A stretch of 40,358 nucleotides of DNA from assembly GCA_016779015.1 (NCBI GenBank), contig JADHOK010000002.1, positions 1 to 40,358 of the forward strand, given 5' to 3'. Position numbers and translations under genes: made by a program. Under the pieces are notes generated by a model. The model was not told where the DNA came from. It made no database searches and was given only the letters and a program-made list of their open reading frames with translations. Shown in pieces: positions 1-8,638 of this stretch. The DNA is from PS1 clade bacterium (GTDB taxonomy: Bacteria > Pseudomonadota > Alphaproteobacteria > RS24). Position 1 is the stretch's first letter; each line of letters starts with the position of its first letter.

Positions 1-450
1 GCGCTGGCGCTGGGTGTGGCTTGCGACTGGCGCGTAGCGTCGGATGATTGCGATATCCGCCTGCCGGAAGTGCCGCTGGGCATTAATATGTCGTGGCAAG
101 CCAATCCGCGTATAACCGCGCTTATCGGCCCGTCGCGCGCCAAACAATTGGTCATTTTGGGTGAGAATATCGGCGCTGCTACGGCCGCCGATTGGGGGCT
201 TGTCGATGTCGTCACGCCGTCAGGCGGCGCGCTCAAAGCGGCTGAAGGGCTGGCGAAAAAAGTGCTCGCCTTGCCGCCCGTGCCGGTGCGTATGAGTAAG
301 CAAGCCATCAACGCCCATGCCAATGCGCTCAACCATTTAGCCAGCTATATGGACCGCGAGCAATATGCGCTGCTCACCGGCTCGGAAGAAAACAAAGCCG
401 CGGTGCGCGCCGTGATCGGACAAAATCGCAACTCAACAAAAAAGGATTAG
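1..450 (+). CDS. Enoyl-CoA hydratase/isomerase family protein (C-terminal part)
   Basis: The reading frame is open at the left edge, so the N-terminal part lies outside the window. The visible 149 residues begin ALALGVACDWRVAS, which matches the crotonase segment where the oxyanion-hole helix leads into the D-x-R-x-A strand. The motif LPEVPLGIN follows at about residues 22-30, and then the A-x-x-W-G-L-V-D-x-V region typical of crotonases. The C-terminal helices end in a charged tail. Crotonases hydrate or isomerise acyl-CoA double bonds; the substrate cannot be told from this fragment. The next gene starts 10 bases after the stop and is very likely co-transcribed. The family call is firm; the reaction is not. 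Confidence 0.88.
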   Translation, partial: ALALGVACDWRVASDDCDIRLPEVPLGINMSWQANPRITALIGPSRAKQLVILGENIGAATAADWGLVDVVTPSGGALKAAEGLAKKVLALPPVPVRMSKQAINAHANALNHLASYMDREQYALLTGSEENKAAVRAVIGQNRNSTKKD

Positions 451-459
451 GAGACAGCC

Positions 460-1227
460 ATGCGAGTACAGGGAAAAATGGCCTTCATCACCGGCGCCGC
501 GTCGGGTCTGGGCAAAGCCTCGGCCATGATGCTGGCGCGCGAGGGGGCTAAAGTCGCGGTCAGTGATATTAATGAGGACGGCGTTAAAGCCGTCGCCGAT
601 GAGATTAATGAGGCTTATCCGGGGCAAGCTTTCGCCTATCGCCTCGATGTCACCAATGAGGAAAACTGGCAAGCGGCCTTAGAGGCCGCGCATGCCGATA
701 TGGGCGGGCTCAATGTGCTGCTCAACAATGCCGGTATTGGTGGCGGCACGACGGTCGAGGATACGGATTTCGAGACCTGGAAACGCGTCCATGCGGTCGA
801 TGTCGATAGCGTGTTTTTGGGCTGCAAATATGCCATCCCGCTAATGGTCGCCCATGCGCCGGGCTCCATCATCAACATCTCGTCGATTGCCGGTCTCATC
901 GCCGGACACAATATGGCGGCCTATAATTCGGCCAAAGCGGGCGTCTGGCTGCTGTCGAAATCAGTGGCGCTGCATTGCGCCAAGCGCGGCTATAAAATCC
1001 GCTCCAACTCCATCCATCCGACTTTCATCGACACGCCTATTCTTGACGGCATGGCTGACCAGATCGGCAAGGACGCGCTGGTGGAAAAGCTGGCGCGGCA
1101 AGTGCCGCTGGGTGAGATTGGCGACCCTGATGATGTCGCCCATGCGGTGCTTTATCTGGCCAGCGATGAAAGCAAGTTCATGACCGGCGCCGAGCTTAAG
1201 CTCGATGGCGGCATTTCGGCTATGTAG
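460..1227 (+). CDS. SDR family NAD(P)-dependent oxidoreductase
   Basis: This is a 255-residue classical short-chain dehydrogenase. The cofactor loop TGAASGLG is at residues 11-18. An acidic residue at the end of the second strand (D36) suggests NAD rather than NADP. NNAG is at 89-92, and the catalytic triad is Ser142, Tyr155 and Lys159 (YNSAK). The C-terminus has the usual Y-L-A-S-D-E-S and D-G-G motifs. A GGAG sequence precedes the ATG. It probably oxidises a hydroxyacyl-CoA or a ring alcohol in the same pathway as the flanking crotonases, but that is inferred from neighbours only. Confidence 0.93.
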   Translation: MRVQGKMAFITGAASGLGKASAMMLAREGAKVAVSDINEDGVKAVADEINEAYPGQAFAYRLDVTNEENWQAALEAAHADMGGLNVLLNNAGIGGGTTVEDTDFETWKRVHAVDVDSVFLGCKYAIPLMVAHAPGSIINISSIAGLIAGHNMAAYNSAKAGVWLLSKSVALHCAKRGYKIRSNSIHPTFIDTPILDGMADQIGKDALVEKLARQVPLGEIGDPDDVAHAVLYLASDESKFMTGAELKLDGGISAM

Positions 1228-1236
1228 GGGTCAAAA

Positions 1237-2337
1237 ATGCTGACACCCGCCGATGATTATCCGCTGCACCAGACGCCAGAGCCGATGGCCTATGCGGGCA
1301 GCGACCGCAATTTTTACGACCGCTTTTTCTTCAACGGCTATAGCGCCGATGGGGCGGTGTTTTTCGCCGCCGCGCTCGGCGTTTATCCGCAGCTCAATAT
1401 TATGGATGCCAGCTTCTCGCTTTCTTATGAGGGGCGGCAATATAATTTGCGCGCCTCGAAGGAAATGTTGGGCGATAGGCTGGCGCTGAGCATCGGCCCG
1501 ATAACGGTGGAAATCGTCAAGCCGATGCAAGAGACCCGCATCACATTGGCCGATAATGAGGGTGGGCTGACCGGCACATTGACCGCCACGGCGCGGCATT
1601 TGCCGATTGAGGAGCCGCGCTTCACCCGCCGTCAGGGCACCAGATTGATGATGGATCTGACCCGCGCCACGCAAAATATCGACTGGCAGGGCGCGCTCGA
1701 TTTGCGCGGCCAAAAAATTGATATTGTCGGCTGTCGCGGCACGCGTGATAGAAGCTGGGGCATTCGGCAGGTCGGCGCGGGCGACCCACAAGCCCCGGTG
1801 CCGCCGGCACCGCAACAATTTTACTGGCTCTGGACGCCGTGCAATTTCGACGCCGCGGCTTTCTTCTGCCACACTAATGATGATGGCGCGGGCGTGCCTT
1901 GGAACCGCAAAGCGGTGTTTGACGATTTCGCCAATAGCAGCCGCACCGAGCTGTCGCAGCTTGAGATTGCACCCCAATATTATGACGCAACGCGCCGCGT
2001 CTGCGGGCTGACGCTTTCCGGCGGCGGGCTGACGGCGGAGTTTAAACCTTTGGCGCGGATGTTTTACATGCAAGGCCTTGGCTATATCCACCCCGAATGG
2101 AACCACGGCACGCATCACGGCGCGCTGCGCGTCGGCTTTGACGAGATCGATTTGGCCGAGGGCGAGGCGGCGCTGAAAGGCGGCAAGATGGAAAATCTGC
2201 ACGTGCAAACCCTGTCCGAGGTGGCGCTGTCGGTCAATGGCGCCTGGCATCACGGCATGGGCGTTATCGAACAGCTTTTCATCGGCCCGCATGGCCCCAG
2301 CGGTTTTGAAGACCTTGTCGACCGGATAATGACATGA
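1237..2337 (+). CDS. Uncharacterised protein, CrtC/DUF7064-DUF7065-like
   Basis: The 366-residue product has no signal peptide or membrane segment. It resembles the two-lobed, lipocalin-like CrtC/AttH superfamily (hydroxyneurosporene synthase-like; DUF7064/DUF7065). The best landmark is CRGTRDRSWGIR near residues 165-176, the conserved R-D-R-S-W-G motif of that group. Tryptophan- and aromatic-rich strands (FYWLWTPCNFD) follow. The N-terminus also has a DRFFFNGY segment. It starts 9 bases after the dehydrogenase stop, and its own stop overlaps the kinase start by 4 bases, so the three genes are one operon. CrtC proteins hydrate terpenoid double bonds. Whether this one does is unknown, and I do not assign a reaction. 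Confidence 0.75.
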   Translation: MLTPADDYPLHQTPEPMAYAGSDRNFYDRFFFNGYSADGAVFFAAALGVYPQLNIMDASFSLSYEGRQYNLRASKEMLGDRLALSIGPITVEIVKPMQETRITLADNEGGLTGTLTATARHLPIEEPRFTRRQGTRLMMDLTRATQNIDWQGALDLRGQKIDIVGCRGTRDRSWGIRQVGAGDPQAPVPPAPQQFYWLWTPCNFDAAAFFCHTNDDGAGVPWNRKAVFDDFANSSRTELSQLEIAPQYYDATRRVCGLTLSGGGLTAEFKPLARMFYMQGLGYIHPEWNHGTHHGALRVGFDEIDLAEGEAALKGGKMENLHVQTLSEVALSVNGAWHHGMGVIEQLFIGPHGPSGFEDLVDRIMT

Positions 2338-3401
2338 GCTTGCGCGACCATCCGGAGAAATTTGACACCGCTTTTTTGGCCGCTTTGTTTGACCGGCCGG
2401 CCGAGGCTTTGCGCGGATTTGATTTCGTACCGGTCGGCACCGGTCAGGTCGGCGATAGTTTTCGCGTGACGCTCGATTGGCGCGAGGATGAGGGGCTTTT
2501 TGAAACCCCGCCCAAAACGCTTGTCGCTAAATGTCCGGCGGCCGATGCGGTGAGCCGCGGCACCGCGCATAGCATGCAGCTATATGAAATCGAGACGCAG
2601 TTTTATGCGCATTTCGGCGCGGCTTGCGGTGCCCGCGTGCCGCATGCCTATCTGGCCGATTATGATGCGGCGAGTGGCGACGGCTTGTTGCTGTTTGAGG
2701 ATATGGCCCCGGCCAAGCAGATTGCGCAAATGGATGGTTGCTCGCTGGCGCAGCTCGAGGCGACCCTCGATGAGGCGGCGCGCCTGCATAAAAGCCATTG
2801 GAACGATGCGAAACTGTCGGGCCATGCTTTTTTGACCTATAGCCAGCAAGCAGAACGCCGCGCTTTTGTCGCCGCGCTATTGCCGAGCGTCTATCCGGAA
2901 TGGCGGGCGCGTTATGCGGAGCGGCTGGATGCGGATATTCTCGATATGGGCGCGGCGCTGGTGGCGCGGTTTGACGCGTATATCACCCCGCGCGAGGGGC
3001 CGGTGGTTTTGACGCATGGCGATATGCGCCTCGATAATATGCTGTTCTCCGATGCTGACGGGCGCACTGTGCTGCTCGATTGGCAGACCGCATCGGCCGG
3101 CCCTCCGATGGGCGATATCGCCTATTGTATCTCGACCAGTTTGAAACAAGCGCAAGAGCGCACCGCCCACGAAGAGCGGCTGGTCGCTGCCTATCATGCC
3201 AAGCTGGGCGCGTGCGTCGGCGCTTATGACCTCGACGCGGCCTGGGCCGATTACCGCCGCGCCAGCTTTGCCGGTTTCATTATGGCGGTTATTTCGGCGA
3301 TGATTGTGGAGCGCACGCAACGCGGCGATGAAATGTTCGCCGTGATGGCTGAACGCTCGGGCTGGCAGGCCTTGCATCTCGATGCGCTGTCGTTAATTTA
3401 A
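2334..3401 (+). CDS. Phosphotransferase family protein (APH / ACAD10-like kinase fold)
   Basis: The product has 355 residues with an aminoglycoside-phosphotransferase fold. The catalytic segment THGDMRLDNML (about residues 226-236) contains the Brenner motif H-G-D-x-x-x-x-N. The metal-binding LLDWQTASAGPPMGDIAY follows at about 246-263. The N-terminal lobe contains a Lys in TLVAKCP and the LLLFEDMAP hinge-like strand. The ATGA overlap with the upstream gene implies translational coupling. Relatives of this type often sit in acyl-CoA and steroid or terpenoid degradation clusters, where they may phosphorylate hydroxyacyl intermediates. An antibiotic-resistance role is unlikely in this context. 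The substrate is unknown. Confidence 0.85.
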   Translation: MSLRDHPEKFDTAFLAALFDRPAEALRGFDFVPVGTGQVGDSFRVTLDWREDEGLFETPPKTLVAKCPAADAVSRGTAHSMQLYEIETQFYAHFGAACGARVPHAYLADYDAASGDGLLLFEDMAPAKQIAQMDGCSLAQLEATLDEAARLHKSHWNDAKLSGHAFLTYSQQAERRAFVAALLPSVYPEWRARYAERLDADILDMGAALVARFDAYITPREGPVVLTHGDMRLDNMLFSDADGRTVLLDWQTASAGPPMGDIAYCISTSLKQAQERTAHEERLVAAYHAKLGACVGAYDLDAAWADYRRASFAGFIMAVISAMIVERTQRGDEMFAVMAERSGWQALHLDALSLI

Positions 3402-3445
3402 AGCTTAAAGCGGGTGCGAAATTGTGACCGCGCAAGGAGATGAAA

Positions 3446-4285
3446 ATGAGTTATCAATGTTTTGACCTGTCCATCGCCGAGGGCATCGCCCATATTGTGA
3501 TGAACCGGCCGGAAGTGCGCAATAATATGAACCCCGCTTTCTGGGAGGAATTGCCAAAACTCATCGACGAGATTGACGCCAATGCCGAGGCGCGGGTAAT
3601 CGTTATTTCATCCACCGGCCCCCATTTTTGCGGCGGTCTCGATGTCTCCATGTTCGGCTCGGACGCGGTCAAAGACGCCGCGCCAGATGCCTATGCCGAG
3701 CGTCAGCGTGGCCTCAAATTCCTCGATACGGTGAAGCGTATGCAAGGCTCCATCTCGGCGCTGGAAACGTGCCGCTTGCCGGTTCTGGTCGCCATTCAGG
3801 GTGGTTGTATCGGCGGCGGGGTGGATTTGGCGACGGCTGCCGATATGCGTTACGCCACCGCTGATGCGTTTTTGACGATTTATGAAACCAAGATCGGCAT
3901 GACCGCCGATGTCGGCACTTTTCCGCGTATCGTCAAGCTCATCCCGGAGGGCATTGTCCGCGAAATGGCTTATACGGGCCGCCGCATGCCAGCCGCCGAG
4001 GCGCTCAATATCGGCCTTGTCAATCGCGTCTTTGACGACCATCAAGCGATGCTGGACGGGGTCATGGATATAGCGCGCGAAATTGCCGCCAATGCGCCAC
4101 TGGCCGTGCATGGCTGCAAGCGCGCCATCACCTATGCGCGCGACCACAACACGCAAGACGGTCTCGATTGGATCGGCATGTGGAATGCCTCCATGCTGCA
4201 TCCGGAAGAAATTCACGAAGCCATGCAAGCGCGGGCTGAAAAACGCGACGCCGAATTTGCCGCGCTTCCAAAACGGCGCGCCTGA
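3446..4285 (+). CDS. Crotonase, delta(3,5)-delta(2,4)-dienoyl-CoA isomerase type
   Basis: An in-frame ATG lies at 3440, but the ribosome site AAGGAG (3434-3439) abuts it directly. The ATG at 3446 has a 6-base spacer and gives MSYQCFDLS, so I take that start (279 residues). The body matches eukaryotic ECH1 (dienoyl-CoA isomerase) closely. GGCIGGGVDLATAADMRYAT is followed by YETKIGMTADVGT, which carries the Glu and Asp that are catalytic in ECH1. The C-terminal YARDH...WNASML segment is also ECH1-like. The enzyme would move conjugated double bonds during beta-oxidation of polyunsaturated acyl-CoAs. That suits a cluster handling unusual unsaturated acids. Confidence 0.87.
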   Translation: MSYQCFDLSIAEGIAHIVMNRPEVRNNMNPAFWEELPKLIDEIDANAEARVIVISSTGPHFCGGLDVSMFGSDAVKDAAPDAYAERQRGLKFLDTVKRMQGSISALETCRLPVLVAIQGGCIGGGVDLATAADMRYATADAFLTIYETKIGMTADVGTFPRIVKLIPEGIVREMAYTGRRMPAAEALNIGLVNRVFDDHQAMLDGVMDIAREIAANAPLAVHGCKRAITYARDHNTQDGLDWIGMWNASMLHPEEIHEAMQARAEKRDAEFAALPKRRA

Positions 4286-4291
4286 CCGCTC

Positions 4292-4897
4292 ATGACGATT
4301 TTCAACACGCCAATTTTGAGCTCGCTTTTGAAACTCATCGCCTGGGGGGTGCTGCTGATTATTGGTTGGCGGCCGGGGCCGACCATTCCCAAAGAGATTC
4401 CCAAATGCATCGTCGTCGCCGCGCCGCATACATCGAATTGGGATTTCGGGTTATTTTTGCCGCTGGTGTTCGCGCTCAATCTGCATGTCCGCGTGCTTAT
4501 CAAACACACGCTGTTCATCGGCCCGGTGGGCTGGTTTTTGCGCTATTGCGGCGGCATCCCGATCGACCGGCGTTCGGCGCGCGATTACGTCTCCCAAATG
4601 GCCGAGCAATTTGAGAAAAATGATATTTTTCATCTGGTGGTGACGCCGGAGGGCACGCGCAGCCCGCGCACCCGTTGGAAAACCGGTTTCTACAATATGG
4701 CGGTGGCGGCCAAAGTGCCGATTATTCTGGCCGGCATAGATTGCGACAAGAAGTCGGTCGGGGTTAACCGCATCATGCACCCATCGGGTGATTTGGAGGC
4801 CGATATGGCCGAAATTTACGCGTTTTTTGACGGTGTGCGCGGTGTCAGGCCGGAGAACTATGCCTCGCCCAACAAACCGGCACCCGACGCGTCTTGA
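4292..4897 (+). CDS. 1-acyl-glycerol-3-phosphate acyltransferase family protein (PlsC-like)
   Basis: The product has 201 residues. A hydrophobic N-terminal segment (about 10-26) likely anchors it to the inner membrane. Acyltransferase motif I is HTSNWD (H46-x4-D51), motif II is GGIPIDR (87-93), and motif III is PEGTRS (119-124). These are the catalytic and glycerol-phosphate binding blocks of the PlsC family. It is shorter than E. coli PlsC (245) and resembles the compact lysophospholipid acyltransferases of proteobacteria. It begins 6 bases after the isomerase stop, with no good ribosome site of its own, so translation is probably coupled. The acyl acceptor is unproven. Confidence 0.87.
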   Translation: MTIFNTPILSSLLKLIAWGVLLIIGWRPGPTIPKEIPKCIVVAAPHTSNWDFGLFLPLVFALNLHVRVLIKHTLFIGPVGWFLRYCGGIPIDRRSARDYVSQMAEQFEKNDIFHLVVTPEGTRSPRTRWKTGFYNMAVAAKVPIILAGIDCDKKSVGVNRIMHPSGDLEADMAEIYAFFDGVRGVRPENYASPNKPAPDAS

Positions 4898-4904
4898 ACC
4901 GGCA

Positions 4905-4920
4905 GGCTAGCTGCCTAGCC
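4905..4920. terminator. Short hairpin between convergent genes
   Basis: GGCTAG, a 4-base loop CTGC, then CTAGCC form a perfect 6-bp stem in the 17-base gap between the acyltransferase and VOC genes. It includes the stop codon of the VOC gene. There is no T-run, so it is at best a weak bidirectional terminator. Confidence 0.3.
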
Positions 4921-5295
4921 GCCCATTTTGTAAAAGCACAGCTTATTGCCGTCCGGGTCGCGCGCATAAGCGCCGTAAAATACGCCCGGCACGCGTTCGC
5001 CCGGCGCGCCCTCATCAGCGGCGCCCAGTTCCAGCGCTTTGGCGTGCATGGCGTTGATTTTGGCATCGTCCTCGCATTTCAGCGCCACCATGACGCCATT
5101 GCCGACCGATGCGGCTTGCGCGTCATAAGGCCCGCCAACCACGACAAACGGCCCCGCCGGATCGCTGCCGTAAAAATACAAACGTTCATTGTCAAACAGC
5201 TCGCTCATGCCCAGCTCGCCCAGAAGGGCGCTGTAAAAAGCGCGGGCTTTTTCGATATTATTGGTTCCGAGTGTCACATATCCTAGCATTTTCAT
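4915..5295 (-). CDS. VOC family (glyoxalase/bleomycin-resistance fold) protein
   Basis: The product has 126 residues, one VOC module pair. It begins MKMLGYVTLGTNNIEKARAF, the usual first beta-alpha of the fold. The second half contains YARDPDGNKLCFYK, the conserved D-P-D-G-N-x-x-x-F metal-side strand. GGAG precedes ATG on the minus strand (CTCC at about 5296-5299). It could be a lyase, dioxygenase or binding protein; the sequence does not decide. It faces the catabolic cluster tail to tail and is a single-gene unit. Confidence 0.85.
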   Translation of the reverse strand: MKMLGYVTLGTNNIEKARAFYSALLGELGMSELFDNERLYFYGSDPAGPFVVVGGPYDAQAASVGNGVMVALKCEDDAKINAMHAKALELGAADEGAPGERVPGVFYGAYARDPDGNKLCFYKMGG

Positions 5296-5408
5296 CTCCC
5301 AAGTAAAATCCTACGCCAGGGCGCGGCGGCCACGATTACAAGGCGAAAAGCAATTTGCGATTTGTCGCCGCTTGCGGCACAATGCAAAGAAATTTAAGGG
5401 AGATTGTC

Positions 5409-6017
5409 ATGCTGGACGATACAACAGACGTAAAAGAGCGGGCGCAGTTCTCGGCCATGATTGATGGCAAGGAAGATGATTATCAAAAAATCTCTGCGGC
5501 CTTTGGTGAATTTTCAAAGAGCCTGCCCGACCGCGTGATGGAACATTTGAAAATGCTGCAGGGCGATTTTGGCGGCTTTGCGGTTGACCGTTTTGAGCAC
5601 AGTCTGCAAACCGCGACGCGGGCGCATAAAGATGGCCGCGATGAGGAATATGTGGTGTGCGCGCTGCTGCACGATATTGGCGATTTGCTGGGCACTTTCA
5701 ACCATGCCGAGCTGGGCGCAACGATTTTGAAGCCGTTTATTTCCGAGCAGAATTATTTCATGCTGCAAAATCACGGCGTCTTTCAGGGCTATTATTTCTT
5801 CCATCATATCGGTCTCGACCGCGATGCGCGCGAAGCCTTCCGCGATAGCGAGCATTTTGAATACACCGCGCAGTTCTGTCATCTGTATGACCAGAACAGT
5901 TTCGACCCGGAATATGAAAGCTATAAGCTGGAATTTTTTGAGCCGATGGTGCGCCGCGTTATGGCACGGCCGCGCGACTCGATTTATATGAAGGAAGATG
6001 GCGAAGCGGCTATCTAG
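5409..6017 (+). CDS. HD domain-containing protein (COG4341 / PhnZ-like)
   Basis: The frame is open from a TTG at 5355, but AAGGGAG at 5396-5402 points to the ATG at 5409 (MLDDTTDVKE), giving 202 residues. The HD core is H64, the pair H88-D89 in LLHDIGD, and further histidines at 99, 122 and about 132-133. The phrase RFEHSLQTATRA before the HD pair is characteristic of the predicted HD phosphohydrolase group that includes the diiron oxygenase PhnZ. The enzyme may therefore be a hydrolase or an oxygenase. No phosphonate genes lie nearby to support the PhnZ reading. Confidence 0.8.
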   Translation: MLDDTTDVKERAQFSAMIDGKEDDYQKISAAFGEFSKSLPDRVMEHLKMLQGDFGGFAVDRFEHSLQTATRAHKDGRDEEYVVCALLHDIGDLLGTFNHAELGATILKPFISEQNYFMLQNHGVFQGYYFFHHIGLDRDAREAFRDSEHFEYTAQFCHLYDQNSFDPEYESYKLEFFEPMVRRVMARPRDSIYMKEDGEAAI

Positions 6018-6057
6018 CGCGGCACTTGCCGCCGCCCGCTTCGGTTAAGAGGTTTTT

Positions 6058-6354
6058 ATGGGTGCGGTGCTGACGCTGGTTTCCCAGCTCATCGAATTTT
6101 ATATCTGGATTATCATTGCCTCGGCCGTGTTGAGCTGGCTGGTGGCGTTTGACGTCATCAATATGCGCAATCGTTTTGTGTTTATGATCGGCGTTGCGCT
6201 CAATCGCATGACCGAACCGGTCTATCGCCGCATTCGCCGCTTTCTGCCCGATATGGGCGGGCTTGACCTGTCGCCTTTGGTGCTGATTTTCGGGCTTTTG
6301 TTTCTGCGCAATCTGATGTGGGAAGTGTTGGGCCCGGCGGTCTATGGCGGCTAG
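6058..6354 (+). CDS. YggT family integral membrane protein
   Basis: The product has 98 residues with two hydrophobic helices (about 5-30 and 70-90) separated by a basic loop, RMTEPVYRRIRRFLPDMGGLDLSP split over 50-75. The P-(V/I)-Y-R-x-I-R-R and G-x-D-x-S-P-L motifs are the YggT signature. The site AAGAGG at 6047-6052 precedes the ATG. In many bacteria yggT sits next to small housekeeping genes. Here the folD ribosome site starts right after its stop, so the two are co-transcribed. The function of YggT is not firmly known. Confidence 0.92.
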   Translation: MGAVLTLVSQLIEFYIWIIIASAVLSWLVAFDVINMRNRFVFMIGVALNRMTEPVYRRIRRFLPDMGGLDLSPLVLIFGLLFLRNLMWEVLGPAVYGG

Positions 6355-6366
6355 AAGGAGAACGGC

Positions 6367-7260
6367 GTGAGCGCGCAGCGTATTGATGGCAAAGCCATCG
6401 CCGAAAATTTGCGCGGCCGTATCGGCGCGGCGGTGGGGGCGCTTGAAAAAGCCCATGGCAAAACCCCGGGCCTTGCCGTGGTGCTGGTCGGCGAGGATGC
6501 GGCGAGCCAAGTCTATGTGCGCAATAAAGGCATCGCCACCAAAGAGGCGGGCATGACCTCGCTGGAGTTCCGCCTACCCGCCGATACACCCGAAGCGGTG
6601 CTGCTCGATAAAGTGCGCACGCTGAACGCCGATGCGGCGGTCAATGGCATTCTGGTGCAGTTTCCGGTGCCCGACCAAATCTCGCAACAGCGCGTTATCG
6701 ACACCATTGATCCGGCGAAAGATGTCGATGGGCTTAACCCGCTGAACGCCGGTCGTCTGGTCTCGGGTCTCGATGCACTGACGCCATGCACACCCTTGGG
6801 CAGCGTTATCCTTGCCAAGGAAACCTTGAAAGATTTAACCGGCAAGCACGCCGTCGTTATCGGCCGCTCCAATCTGGTCGGCAAGCCGGTGGCGCAGCTT
6901 TTGCTGAAAGAGAATTGCACCGTCACCATGGCCCATTCGCGCACCGCCGATCTGCCCGCCATATGCCGCAGCGCCGATATTCTGGTCGCCGCTGTGGGCA
7001 TTCCGGAAATCGTCAAAGGCGATTGGGTGAAGCCGGGGGCTTGCGTCATTGATGTCGGCATTAACCGCATCGACGCGCCTGAAAAAGGCGAAGGCAAAAC
7101 CCGCCTTGTCGGCGATGTTGATTTCGCCGCCGCCGAAGCGGTTGCGGCTCATATCACACCGGTGCCGGGCGGGGTCGGCCCGATGACCATTGCCTGCTTA
7201 TTAAGAAATACGCTGACCGCCTTTTGCCGTCAAAACGGCTTTGTCGAAGTGGAGGTCTAG
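6367..7260 (+). CDS. folD: Bifunctional methylenetetrahydrofolate dehydrogenase/cyclohydrolase
   Basis: The product has 297 residues and starts at a GTG preceded by AAGGAG (6355-6360) with a 6-base spacer. The substrate helix contains [13 protein letters not shown] with the catalytic Lys. QFPVPDQ and [13 protein letters not shown] follow, then the Rossmann loop [13 protein letters not shown] and the terminal PGGVGPMT. FolD interconverts 5,10-methylene- and 10-formyl-THF with NADP, supplying one-carbon units for purines and initiator tRNA. All standard motifs are present and the length is normal. Confidence 0.97.
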   Translation: MSAQRIDGKAIAENLRGRIGAAVGALEKAHGKTPGLAVVLVGEDAASQVYVRNKGIATKEAGMTSLEFRLPADTPEAVLLDKVRTLNADAAVNGILVQFPVPDQISQQRVIDTIDPAKDVDGLNPLNAGRLVSGLDALTPCTPLGSVILAKETLKDLTGKHAVVIGRSNLVGKPVAQLLLKENCTVTMAHSRTADLPAICRSADILVAAVGIPEIVKGDWVKPGACVIDVGINRIDAPEKGEGKTRLVGDVDFAAAEAVAAHITPVPGGVGPMTIACLLRNTLTAFCRQNGFVEVEV

Positions 7261-7274
7261 CCGCTTGCGCCGTG

Positions 7275-8486
7275 TTATTTTCTCCGCCCGAGGAGCTTCA
7301 GCCGCAGCGCATTCAGCTTGATAAAGCCTTCGGCGTCGAACTGGTCATACACCGCGTCTTCTTCAAACGTCACATGCGCCTCGGAGTAAAGCGAGTGGGG
7401 GCTGGTGCGCGACACCACGGAGACCGAGCCTTTATACAGCCGCACCACCACCTCGCCCGATACATGGGCCTGGCTTTCATCGATGGCCGCTTGCAGCATT
7501 TGGCGCTCCGGCGCGAACCAGAAACCATTATAGATGAGCTCGGCATAGCGCGGCATGAGCTCGTCTTTGAGGTGCATGGCACCGCGGTCGAGCGTGATTG
7601 ATTCAATGCCCCGATGCGCGGCCAGCAGCACCGTGCCGCCCGGGGTCTCGTAGACGCCGCGCGATTTCATACCGACAAAGCGGTTCTCGACAAGGTCGAG
7701 CCGACCAATGCCATTGGCGCCGCCCAGCTCATTGAGATGCGCTAATAACGTCGCCGGTGACATTTTTTGGCCATCCACCGACACCGCGTCGCCGGCCTCA
7801 AAACCAATGGTCACATCGGTCGGCTTATCGGGCGCGTCTTGCGGTGAGACGGTGCGCTGGTAAACAAATTCCGGGCACGGCGCGGCCGGGTCTTCCAGCA
7901 CTTTGCCCTCGCTGGAAGTGTGCAGCAAATTGGCATCGACCGAAAACGGCGCTTCGCCGCGCTTGTCTTTGGGTACCGGAATTTGGTTTTGCTCGGCATA
8001 GGCGATGAGCTTTTCGCGGCTTTGCAGATCCCATTCGCGCCATGGCGCGATGACTTTGATATCGGGATTGCAGGCATAATAGCCGAGCTCGAAGCGCACC
8101 TGGTCATTGCCTTTGCCGGTGGCCCCATGGCACACCGCATCGGCGCCGGTTTCAGCGGCAATCTCGACCTGCCTTTTGGCAATCAGGGGCCGCGCGATAG
8201 AGGTGCCGAGCAGATAGACGCCTTCGTAAAGCGCGTTGGCGCGAAACATCGGGAACACATAATCGCGGACAAATTCCTCGCGCAGGTCTTCGATGAAAAT
8301 CTCTTTAATGCCCAACATTTCGGCTTTCGCCCGCGCCGGTTCCAGCTCCTCGCCTTGGCCCAAATCGGCGGTGAAGGTCACCACCTCGCAGGCATAGGTC
8401 TCCTGCAACCATTTCAAAATGATTGAGGTGTCCAGACCGCCCGAATAGGCCAGCACTACTTTTTTGATGTCGCTCTTCTCGACCAT
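7275..8486 (-). CDS. argG: Argininosuccinate synthase
   Basis: The PP-loop AYSGGLDTS lies at about residues 13-21. [15 protein letters not shown] and the aspartate/citrulline-binding strands follow. The frame is open up to 8645, but that would add about 50 residues not found in the family (usually 400-410). ATGs at 8498, 8489 and 8486 are all possible. GGAG sits 6 bases before 8486, and a TATAAA at 8509-8514 would put transcription start almost at 8498, so I favour 8486 (403 residues). The enzyme condenses citrulline and aspartate with ATP, the penultimate step of arginine synthesis. It ends 15 bases from folD, convergently. Confidence 0.95.
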   Translation of the reverse strand: MVEKSDIKKVVLAYSGGLDTSIILKWLQETYACEVVTFTADLGQGEELEPARAKAEMLGIKEIFIEDLREEFVRDYVFPMFRANALYEGVYLLGTSIARPLIAKRQVEIAAETGADAVCHGATGKGNDQVRFELGYYACNPDIKVIAPWREWDLQSREKLIAYAEQNQIPVPKDKRGEAPFSVDANLLHTSSEGKVLEDPAAPCPEFVYQRTVSPQDAPDKPTDVTIGFEAGDAVSVDGQKMSPATLLAHLNELGGANGIGRLDLVENRFVGMKSRGVYETPGGTVLLAAHRGIESITLDRGAMHLKDELMPRYAELIYNGFWFAPERQMLQAAIDESQAHVSGEVVVRLYKGSVSVVSRTSPHSLYSEAHVTFEEDAVYDQFDAEGFIKLNALRLKLLGRRK

Positions 8487-8638
8487 CATATTCTCCATAT
8501 CTCGCGCCTTTATAAGCCGAATGGCAAAAAATGGAAGTATTTGCACAAAGGTAAAAAATTTTGCTGTTTCAACCAGTGCGTGTGGTGAAGCATAGCAAAC
8601 ACGCATAACTATGTTTTGGGAGGGGTTGTTCCCTTTCG

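Noticed and set aside
1231-2292. 353-residue open frame antisense to the CrtC-like gene
   Set aside because: It has a typical antisense shadow composition. The plus strand has operon overlaps and a recognisable motif.
2334-3401. Aminoglycoside resistance gene
   Set aside because: The APH fold is shared, but operon context with acyl-CoA enzymes and normal base composition favour a metabolic kinase.
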